Positions 28,901 through 40,900 of a DNA stretch of 64,000 bases are shown piece after piece. Position 1 is the stretch's first letter. Each line of letters starts with the position of its first letter. Origin of the DNA: Mactra quadrangularis. Its lineage: Eukaryota; Mollusca; Bivalvia; Venerida; Mactridae. Made by a program: the position numbers and the translations under genes. The stretch lies in contig CM046298.1 of assembly GCA_025267735.1 (NCBI GenBank), positions 28,651,866-28,715,865 of the forward strand, in the 5' to 3' direction. Under the pieces are notes generated by a model. That model had not been told where the DNA came from and did not search any database. It was given only the letters and a program-made list of their open reading frames with translations.

Positions 28901-31900
28901 GTGGTTTCCTTGCGGAATCAATGAAACTACTTCATTAATTATTTATGACAACGAGAAATTTTTTAACCAAATGACTCACGTTACATACCGCAGCATATGC
29001 GGAGTAATATATCGTGGGATAACCGACGATGATAAGAACTAGAAGCATTGTTTTGAAGCAAATTGCAGAGAGAATATATAAAACTCTCTAGAGGAGTAGA
29101 AGGCAAGTTAAGCTTTTCGCAAGCATTGCCCCGATACATAATATACTGACAAGCAAAAAAACTATACACTCAGTTAACCTAAGTTAAATTAAATGTAGGT
29201 ATGTTTGGTATCATTCTTTAGCAAAATCTATTTGCCACATATCTATGTAAATTGCATTAAATTTCAGTAAATATATTAAGTATAATTAACGTTTAAAGAC
29301 AGAGGGACGAAAAGTAAAAGTTGCAGACGCTCTTTGTTTTTCTTTGTTTGGGTTAACTTGGGAAAAAAGTTGAATAATCCCATCAACGTCATTAGACGTT
29401 ACGGCAGGTCTGATCCGTAGACGTGGTGGACATAACACATATTGATGTTTAATCACATTATCAAACTATTTTCTTAAGTTAATACAAAGAAAAACAAAGA
29501 ACGTCAGCAACTTTTACTTTTCGTCCCTCTGTCTTTAGCCATAACTAAATTTCAATAGTCTCGGATTTTGGGCTAAATAGGTTAAGGCAATGACTGTATT
29601 TAACATAAATATCAAAGAACATTGTAAATATACATGTTTAATTGTTCTTTGTATTATAAATACAATAAAAACAATTTGGTATATTACGACTAAACTTGTC
29701 GCGAATACATATAACATGTTTCAATTATTTCATGAACCTGAAAATAAAATAGCATTTTATAAAGTGTGTGTGGACACTTTGTAACGGTTAAAAATGGTGT
29801 CTAAAACTGCTAAGTTCTAACCATACTCTTTTATTCGTCAATGTGGTATTGACTAATAGCATAACTTAATTTCAAAATAAATATTTTTTAGATAAGTATC
29901 ATTTTAACCGCCAGCCATCATATAAAAACTCTTCAGGCACCTAATAGAAATTTTAGTCTTCACATGATATTGGATTAGTGTTAGTTTTTGACCTTCAGAT
30001 TAATAAAAAAAAGTGAAACAATTGCAACCATTTTGTGAAGTGGCTTATTTACGCCATTTCGTATTTTCGTTTCTTTGCCGCGAAGATTAGAAAAAACGAA
30101 GGCATGAAAAATCTACAGTTTGTCAAATTTCCGATTTTCTAATCTTTGAGGCGGAGAAACGAACACAAGACAAAATAAATGCAACAATACGACAGATTAG
30201 AAAAAACAAAAATGCGACGATGCGACAAACTGTGGATTTGTCGTACCGTCGTTTTTTCGTTTATTCTAATCTTTGCGGCATAGAAACAAAAATACGACAT
30301 GGCGTAAATCAGCCACCATAATTTTGAGATTTCGGTCGAAGCGATTAGTTCATATTTTTCTTGGATTTGTAACCTATTGTCAGGGTTATTTCCACCGCAA
30401 AGTACCAATGCTTTTAAATGCAGCCAAGACAAATTGCACGCGTTGTTACGCCTAGACTTTACGGCTGAACTGAACACAAATTAACCACAGAAATCGTATT
30501 AATCCCTTCAATGCTTAATTTCCACAATGGACTAGTCCGACTTCAATTTTTAGACTATCCATGGTTAATTTAGGGTTTTCAGGATAAAGATTAGACAATG
30601 AGAAGACAACAGCAAAGGGCCTGGTCAGTCCCCATGTGTTGTGTCAGCTGATTTGGCTCTTTGCTGGTGACAAAGGCTCATCATATTTGGCTCCAGCATT
30701 GAAAGGGTTAATAACATGCATTCGGAACAACTAGACCATTCATTTTATACTCTCGGAAGGATTCGTGGGGGTCCACTGAGAATCATGGGTGTTTGATTCG
30801 TATGCCCGGCGAAGCACTAGAGAAGCTCGCAACAGTTTACGCAAAATAGATTTTGTCGTAAACACACAAGGCTTTGTAAACTTATATGTGACTAAATATT
30901 GCCCAGTAATATCATTCAATCATGTATTTCATATTTAAGGACTAAGTAAAAAATGTTTATCATCGTCTAAACCACAGGGATATGTCATGTTACCTCCCTT
31001 TGATTTTCAAAATCGAAGGGAGGTAACATGACATATCCCTGTGGTCTAAACGATTGTGGATTAGTTTATAATATTTTCATCATCTTACAAAGTTTTTTGT
31101 TTGGTCATGTGAAGTAAAGAAGTTTCAATAATGTTGTCTAAATATTTCCGAGGTTATTCGTAGTAAATGGCCAAGGAGTTCCGAATAATGCACAGGTAAT
31201 CCTCATATAGGTCTAACATGAGAGTACATGTTTGTAAATGTATAAAGACTGCCCGTGAAACCAATTATGAAACAATTATATCCAATTTTTAATTCCTGCA
31301 GGGAATTAATGCTCCCCTCGCAGCTCAGTGAGTAAGCTACATTCAACAAGTAAACGAGTAAAGCTTTTGAGCGATGTTATGGAGAGTAGCAGGTAATATA
31401 TATGGAAAAACATCTAAAGCAGTACTTACAAAGTCCACAGTATTTCTTGCAGTTATCCTCAACCCAAAGTTTATAATCGGCATTAGTACAAGTGTCTGGG
31501 TTATAAGCTTTACAGTTTGGTATTTTATCTTCACATGTTGGTGGGGGTGTTGGAATACCTTAACAGAAAAGACATCTATATCTTAGTTAAACTTATATTT
31601 GAAGAAAGTTAAACCCGGGTCGGTAGCGCAGTTGGTAGCGCGCCTGGATTTAGAATCTCGTGTTCCGAAGGAGACACGGGTTCGAATCCCACCCGGGGAG
31701 GTTATACCCTTCCATTAAAATTTGTCAATAAAGTAAATTTCCAATAAGGTATATGGAGAAGTTTCCGGCCTTGTGGAAGGATAGGTTATAGGATACTGGT
31801 TATAGAAAAGGGTCCAGAAAAGCTCGGTTAGGTGCGCTGGACGCCGTAAAATGAACAAAATTGTGTTGACACGGCGTTAAACCCAGTAAAATTAATAGGG

Positions 31901-34900
31901 AAGAAAGCTTGGGGAGAGCGGACCACATTAAAACGCGGGGTAAAGCGGGACAAGGGAGATAATAATATTGTCTCGTTGATTAGCAGATCTCTCGACGGTG
32001 TAAAAGCTTACGTCATCAATACCGACTATCATTCAAAGTTTCCATGGCGGGATATTTTGAATGTATTTAAATCGACTTTTCTCATAGGTTATCATCTGTC
32101 CGTTGTTTAAGCTTAATAGAATAAGCGACTTTAGTTAGTTATTTCTCCTTGTATACTCTTCAAGTAGGTAGGTCCTATTAGTTGGATTACTCGGATTTTA
32201 CCCTTACTTTTCAATGTCAATTTGCGATAATTAATCTTAAATAACTTTGTTGTAAATCATTTAATTTGTTTAAAATTCAAGCTAAGTTTTTTAGGATAAA
32301 GAACTATTTAGATTTCATTACTTCTATTAATATATTCATTTAAAGGAAGATATTAATGAAATATTTTGTTATCCTTACATAGGAATTCAATGATCAAATC
32401 CGAGGGTTCCAACTGTTAGGACCTACTTACCAATTGGATTGCTTTAGATTTTTTTAGGGAAAGATAACTGACTAAAGTCCCTTATTCTCCTTGAATGCAG
32501 AGGATCACTTTCCGAAAGAGTCAAGGCCGAGCAGCTTAAACGTGTGAATGGATCAACGCCAATGATGGTATGAAAAATAAATTGAATTCGTTGATGATTT
32601 CTTTGAGCAATGATTTTTCTCCTGATTGACAGTGACTTGGTAGCAGACTTTACAGATTTTATTTCGTAACCAAGCTAAACATGACCTTTAAACATCGGCA
32701 AAGCAACATGTAAAAAATATAATATCAAAAGATGGATTTTATTTCTATCATATTATTTATTTATATTATTTAATATCTGTATAAAAACTGTTAATTGTAA
32801 GTGTAATTTTTTATAGTGCGATAATATTAACCCTGAGCTTGAACTACCTAATTATAATAATTACACACTTCACTTACATTGAATCGTAAGTTTCCGTATG
32901 CGTGTATACGGTTATATACGTGCTTATAACAACATATTTGACTATAAATCAATTTCATAAGCATGGTATGTTTCATGTACTGTACTTTTAATTTTGGACA
33001 CATAAGTTTTTGGAGGAACACGTAAGTCCGCAATATTGTGGTACAGTTTTAAAGTTTTGATTCTAATGGAAACAAAATTAAATGTTCAGTGCGTTTATTT
33101 TGCCGAAAGTTTCCGATAAAGCGCGATTTACAAACGAAGACAAAAATAGACTGTAAATACTGAGTTTAATATATTATTGTATAAAGGTCAAGCTCGGGTT
33201 AATATTATCGGACAATATAAAACAATAATATCTTCACCTACCTGTACAAAATCCGCAATAATTAGGACAGTTATCTTGAGACCATGCTTTAAATTGACCA
33301 GAGCAAGCATTAGCTCCATATTGTCTACAATCAACTTTATCAACACAATCTGTAAAATAAACATAACACTTGTATATTTCCAGGGGTAGAGATTCCTACT
33401 TGCCCAATCTCTGTATACGAAAGGATTTCTTCTTGGACGAGTGCTTCCAGCATAGTTGAATGTACTAAAACTATGATGCTGCACCTGCAGGTGGTTATTG
33501 TGATTTGACCAACTTCTTTATGAATTTCGTATGAGGGTTATGATGTAATTTTGAGTTAAAGCTCAAATAGGGCTCCAAACGTCAAATTATGAGCCTTAAA
33601 TTCACCAGTCATAAGCCCAAATGGCTATACAAGATAATGGCGAATCTGCATGACTGAATTGAATTGTGCTGGTTTTTCGTTTTTCTTTTTTTAACTTATG
33701 CGGTGAGGGTTTCATTTAGATCTATCGTTATTTCCCGATATTTATCAGAACTTTACTTAGATCCCTCGCGTTAAACTGTCTACGTTTACGCCTGACACAA
33801 GGTTTGAAACTACGAATCTTTAACTACGGGATGTCACAGTGTTTTGATATCAGCTTCCAAAACCCAAAGCAGCTTACGGTTATTGGGGATCTTTTCATGT
33901 TCCGTATGAGCTGAGAAAATGACTGGAGTTCCGAGTGAGCTGAGGAAATGACTTGAGTTCCATATGAGCTTAGAACATGTTTTGACTTCTAAATGAGCTG
34001 AAGAAGTGACTGGAGTTCCGAATGAGCTGAGGAAATGACTTGAGTTCCGTATGAGCTTAGAAAATGACTGGAGTTCCAAATGAGCTGAAGAAGTGACTGG
34101 AGTTTCAAATGAGCTGAGGAAGTGACTGTTGTTCCGAGTGAGCCGATGAAGTGACTGGAATTCCGAATGAGCTGAGGAAATGACTGGAGTTCCGAATGAG
34201 CTGAGGAAATGACTGGAATTCCGAATGAGCTGAGGAAATGACTGGAATTCCGAATGAGCTGAGGAAATGACTGGAGTTCCGAATGAGCTGAGGAAATGAC
34301 TGGAATTCCGAATGAGCTGAGGAAGTGACTGTAATTCCGAATGAGCTGAGGAAGTGACTGGAGTTCCGAATGAGCTGAGGAAATGGAGTTATTGCCTATA
34401 TATGTCAACTGATGGTGAAAAATCCGAATTAAGTAATGAGATAAGTGAATGAGACTGAAAATGTACCTTCAGGTTTTATTGTTGTAGTTATAGCATCTAA
34501 TCTATTTAACTCACTCTCTGGAATAAAGTACAATAGTATTAATACATGTAGTTCGTACAAAAACAAAGCATTGTTTATATGAACAATACAATGAACTATT
34601 CGACGACAGGGGATGATCAGGTTAACAAAATAGGTAATTTTAATATGTTTTTGTTCAAGAGTATCTTGTTGGTGTAATGGTAAAGTGTTTTAACATTACA
34701 TACATGATTGACCAATGGGTAGTGATTCATCTGCTGCACTAATTTTGTTAAAATGAAGTAAACAACTTTTATTTTCAATACTGCCACCTCTAAAAAGGAA
34801 TGGTTCATTTTTAATGTTAACCCAAACACGATTTTTTTGTAGTAAGTATATAAATTAAATTATATTATATATAATAAAAAAGTCAAATTCAAAGATTTCT

Positions 34901-37900
34901 CGAAACACACGACAACAATATTCAAATTACTGTGTATGTGTAACAAGTGTTATGCTGCACCCTTCAAAAACACATCGTTAGGTTGGCTGCTTTTTGAGAG
35001 CTTTGTTCTGCTAAACTTTGAAGTTAGATATCTTATAAAGTGAAAAGAACGCTGCTTATAAAACGGTTTGTTAACTAAGGTACAATATGCATAACAAGAG
35101 CAGTCCAAAGACAAGGCGCTCGACTTTTCGAGTAAACAATGTCAATCATTGATACACAATCTAATTAGGGTGAACGGTACTTAAAGTGAATACATGTACT
35201 TATATTGCTTGAAGTTATAATGTATGCATGCAAAACTTCCAGCTATAAGCTTGTCAGAATAAAAGGTCCATATTTTAGTCAAAATTCATGCTGCAGTTAA
35301 GTAACCTTGTGTTTGACTTCCACTACCAAATTAGGGACTTTTGTCAGTTATAACTGATAAAATCTGAAGCAATCCAATTAGTAAGTAGGTCCTTACAGTT
35401 GGAATCCTCGGATTTTTTCATTGATGTCCTATGTAAGGATAACAAAATATTTCATCTAATGTCTTTCTTGTTGAAGAAGATAATCAACGAAGTGGGGAAA
35501 TTTAGATAGTTCTTTACTCTAAAAAAATACTTAGCTTAAATTTCAAACAAATTAAATGATTTACAAAAAAAGATATTTAAGATAAATTTTGGCAGATTGA
35601 CATTGAGTAATCCAACTAATTGGACCTACCTACTTGAAGAGTATACAAGGGGAAATAACTGAGTAAAGTCCCTTATAGGCGAGCTAAAATAGAATCATAA
35701 TAACAAAATATAGAAAGTATACATACGTGGACACAATCTACAGTAATATCTACAGTTTTCACCAGCCCAAGATTGATAATCTGGATTAGAACATGTTGAT
35801 TTATCATAACTTTCACAATTTGGTAGTTTGTTGACACAAGGTGGTGCTGGTGTCGTTGGTCCTGAAATAATTAAACTAACCTTTTTTTGCTATGTCAGTA
35901 CAATACCATCATATGCTATACTTAACTTTTTGAAAGAAATAAATGTTTATAATGAGATATAGAGTTTTACATCATTAATATAGTTTGAATTATTAGTATC
36001 ATTAATAGCTTTCGGCGCGATGTGACCTTTCTGTGTTGGTGCGCCGTAAAACCCAAACAAACAAACAAAACAATCCATTAAAAATTGTTTAAAAGTATGT
36101 TATTACAAAACAAGCACATGGCAGGTAGCCATTCCTGTCTTCTGCTCATAAAGTCATGTGACAGCTAATTATAACCTCACAAATAGCCAAATTCGGGTTG
36201 AAATTCGAAATTAGGTCATCTATTTTTAGCCGCCATGACAGTTTTCAGAAAATGGTCGTGTTTTTTTCTGGAAGAATTTGGATATGTTGCAAATATAAAA
36301 TATCAACAAACATATGATAGAAAAGTGGAATATAAGTTAAAAGGTGTGTTTTTAATGTATTTTTCTAAAAAAAATTGTTGCATTAAAATGATTAATTAGA
36401 AATGGCTCATTGAGTCCTTCGAGGTTTGAGAACCGGTGTGTCCACCATACAATTAAATAACAGGAGAGGGCGAAGCCGAGTGTTTACGACGTTGGACTGG
36501 TAATCATTGGATTGCCAGCTCCTATTGGTTTTAGAATCATCAAAAACCTACCCCAGACTCCGTTGTTTCCTTGAACAAGAAACATTATCCTACAAGCTCA
36601 GTAGGCTCAGTGGAGACCAAGAAGTAGACTAAAAAGTGATTCATTATATGCTTTCCAGTCGAATACCGGGATCTATCGGTGAAATAAAAATCGATATTCC
36701 ACTGTTTTGAAACTATGAAAACTAATTTGTTATTTTTTCACTTTTTGTATGCGCTGTTCTGATGACATATCATTCTTAAACTTTAAAATAGCCAGTTTGA
36801 AGCATATAATAAACAGAAAATTTGTTTATTTCACTGTAAGATCTATTTATTTCACTCGTGAGCTAATGGTATTTTTATTTTCATTCGTGGCTACGCCTCT
36901 CGTGAAAATATTGCATCCTTAGCTCACTTGTGAATTAATACTTTATCTTACACCGAAATAAACAAATATCCTCTATCTATCTGAGTTGTAAAACTTGTTT
37001 CACAATGGAGCTAAAATAAATTTGTATAAAAAGTTAAAATGTCTATTAATAGTTAGCTGGTTTAAGGATGGAAGGTTTCGGATGTCTGGTGTTTAGTTAA
37101 CAAAAAGTTATTTTTTAGCCTGCATGAGTTGTTTTATTTACTCTAAATTGAGTTTTATGAAGTTCCACTTGTAGAACTATAGACACTTACAGAAAAAGAA
37201 AGCATGTAAAACAAACTAACTAACTAACAGTACCGCCTTAAAACGTCAAGTTATTGAGAATGTGACTGTGGTACAAATATGAATAGTCCAGCAAGTTTTA
37301 ATGACAATGTAAGTTGTTAGTGTCCAAAAACGGATTTGTCACGACAACAAAAATTACGCAAAAATAGCAGCAAGCGATTAAAAACTAATTATGATCAGTG
37401 AACATATAACTTATCATGTTGGAAATTACAAACACAGTAAAAGCAATGGCAACATTATTTATGTATTGGCGAAATATACAAAAACGCCGACGATGTTGTA
37501 TGGTATGATGTATAGTGCGCCAATATTAACCTGAGCTTGAACTACCTTTTTACAATAATTACATGCTTCACATTCATTATATCGTGAGTCTCCGTATGCG
37601 GAGATACACGTGTTTATAACAACACATGTGCCTATTAATCAATTTTGTAAACATAGCATGTTATTGTTCTTTTAATTTTGGAAGCATTCGTTTATGGGAA
37701 AACCGCAAATCCACAATGTTGTGGCACACCTTTAAAGTATTTATTCGTATGAAAACACAAATAATTGTTAAGTACATGTATTTTGCCGAAAGCTTCCGAT
37801 AAAGCGCGATTTACGAACGAAGACAAAAATAGACAGTAAATACTGAGTTTAATATATTCTTGCATAAAGTTCAAGCTCAGGTTAATGTTGTCGGAATATA

Positions 37901-40900
37901 TAACAAAACACAGTTTTAATCAACACACAATATGAACTATACTCATAAACCGCACTTCTAACTTTTTTCTTACTTATGTGGACGGCTAAACTGTAAAAAA
38001 ACAGCCACCAGAGAGGGTACATAATTATAGAACTAATTATCGAGGAATTACTTTGTTAAGCTGAATAGTACATTTGTAACTGAGAACGTTGACCTAGCGA
38101 CTGATAAGGTTAAATATGTCTGGTACACGTTTTGTAGGCTTAGATTATAGTTCAACATACATGTAGTATGTCTTAATATTGTGACACTAGAAAACTTAAG
38201 GTTTGGCATCTAGCAAGGTGATAAGGTAAGAATGACATTGTAATACAATTTTGCAAAACTTATAATTAAGGGTTTAAAAGATTGAATGTAAAAATTTTGT
38301 GGAACCAAATGGGCTTGAAAATAGTGAATGGGAGAGTGAGAGGAATTTGTGTGTGTGAGTGAGTGTGAGTGGTAGTGTGAGTACGAGTGTGAATGAGAGA
38401 ATGAAATTGTGAGTCATTATGTATATGTATATATTTGAAAAACAATGTGGTTGTTATTTTTGTTTTATATTCTTTTGTGAAAATGTATTTTGTAAACCAT
38501 TGTTTGTTTTTTTGTTAATAATAAATGATATATAAAAAAGAATGACATTGTAAAACGATAATTATCTCACAAGATGGTGTCACAATAATATGTGACTCAG
38601 TCGAAGAAAGTGTTCAGTGCACAAGTGGCCATGGACATTCACTTAAGCAAAACAAAAATTCATATTGCCAGCAACAGTGTTATTGTTTGCTTAAATGTCG
38701 CATCTATGGATATATTGTCATATAAGACATAGGCGGATCTAGCGGATCTAAGTCAGGGGAGTCCGACCCCCACCCTTGATCATTTTCAAAATATACCCGT
38801 CATTAAGAGCATTTTGTGAACTGAAAAACCATTTTTGAGTAGCATGAGGCATTTTTTCTAGGGCTCGCTTTGCTCGCCCATGTGTTTAACATAAATCTAA
38901 TGCTTATGTTGTTTATATTAATATGTTGTGTTATTCTGCAAAACAGTATACACCGTGGTTGTGGTTCGACAGTTTGGACCTCCTAGAAAAAGTTTGGACC
39001 CCCCCGAAAAGGTTTGGACCCCCTAGAAAAAATTGGACACCCCCTCTAGAAAAAGTTTGGACCCCACCCCCTTAAAAATCCTGGATCCGTCCCTGTATAA
39101 AAACATGTACATACACTGCAGTACATGCATCAAGCTCATCAAGTATTCAGGAAATTTTGTAGTCATACTTTTATTAACCTTTCTAATGGTTGAAGCGTTA
39201 GTTGAAGTCTTCACTAGCGTCTTGAAAAAATAAGTCATGACCTTGTTTTGTTTTGTTGACACATGTGGGTGATCTGACATTATGGAATATTGTAAAACAC
39301 TGTGTAGCAATCCATAAGTACTGAAGGTGTAAAAATGTAGATACAAAATGTCAGTTATATCCACATAAAGTATAATTATACAATTACAATCTATGAATAA
39401 AATAGCATTTAATTTAATATCATGGACGTGGCTCTAAGTTAGTCCTAAAGCTTAGTATAAAAACATTTCAAGTCAAACCATTCCTAATACAAACATCGTT
39501 GACAACTTCGCTAATCACTTACGACAAAGGACGCGACGATAAATAATGAATGATTTAGAGCTATTGAAATTTGAGGAACAAAGCCGAGACTTTCAAATGT
39601 TTTTTTTGTTGTTGTTGTTTTGTTGGGTTTAACGCTGTAGAAACACATTATATAGGTCATATAACGGTGGTCGGTCAACCTACTCACTGTTCCTGGAAAA
39701 GTTTAATCTCTGGATTTAGATGCTAACCAACTACTAGGCACATACTTTCGTCATTGACTGACAACCACCCTACATAATTAAGAATCATTGGTAATAGGAA
39801 GAATGGCCGTAGAAATCATTTCATGACCAAGCTCCACGAAAGAATGCCCCACCCGGGAATCGAACCTACGGCCCCTCGATCAGTAGACTTGCGTGATACC
39901 AACTGAGCTAGCCGAGCGGCGTCTTTCAAATGTACAGGAATGATATGAGTGGATTTTAAAAATAGTAACATTGAACTCTTCAAATCTTTCCATTGTCAAA
40001 TCGTTCCAAAAAGAATAAGAACCAATAGGCATACAGCGTAAAGGAAGAGCAAAAAGGAAGTGAGACCTAATTGGTATACAATGTGCCATCAAAACTAAGA
40101 CATACAATTCGTGTCTGGCAAACAACACGATAACCTGATTATGAATTTAAGAGACAAACATACTCGTCTGACATCTGTGATAAGGTTAGGGAAGTGTAAT
40201 TTAGATATATATACCGTTTATTATTTCTTGACATACTTACAGCCAGGTCAAAAACGTTGGTGCATTGATAAGCCAATTACGTTCACTAATATAATATATA
40301 ATAAGCAAGTACAACTAATATTGTTTGCTTTCTTTACTCTAGGCCGTACTGAACTCAACTCATTAGTGTACCCTGTACACTCTTTTTACCATATATGGAA
40401 AATATGGATTTTTATATCATGTATTCGGAATATTTGGAACTTCTACTAAACGCAAAGTGTAAGTGTTACAAAACACTACGAAAGACCGGTAGTGCCATTT
40501 CAACTTCACGAATTCCCGATTTCATCTTCAACTATTCACATTTTTAATTTGTTTTCAATATACGGAATTCAAGATTTCAACTTCATGAATTCACGATTTC
40601 AACTTCATGAATTCACGATTTCGACTTCATGAATTCACGATTTCAACTTCACGAAGTCAACTTCAGGAATTCAACTTCACGAATTCACGATTTCAACTTT
40701 ACGAATTCACGATTTCAACTTCATGAAGCTGAAATCGTGAATTCATGAAGCTAAAATCGTGAAATCATGAAGTTGAAATCGTGAATTCATAAAGTTGAAA
40801 TCGTGAATTCATGAAGCTGAAATTGTGAATTCATAACGTTGAATTCGTGAAGTTAAAATCGTGAATTCATGAAATTGAAATCGTGAATTCATGAAGTTGA

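Noticed and set aside
31614..31700. Functional tRNA-Leu gene
   Set aside because: The A and B boxes are good, but the stems are imperfect and a SINE body and tail follow; a second head at 44696 shows it is a dispersed SINE.
39841..39922. Functional tRNA gene on the minus strand
   Set aside because: It is the head of a SINE with body, (CAA)n tail and an 11-bp target-site duplication.
40228..40290. Strong donor GGCT|GTAAGTATG on the minus strand
   Set aside because: No upstream acceptor gives an open phase 1 exon; the frame meets a stop before the donor.
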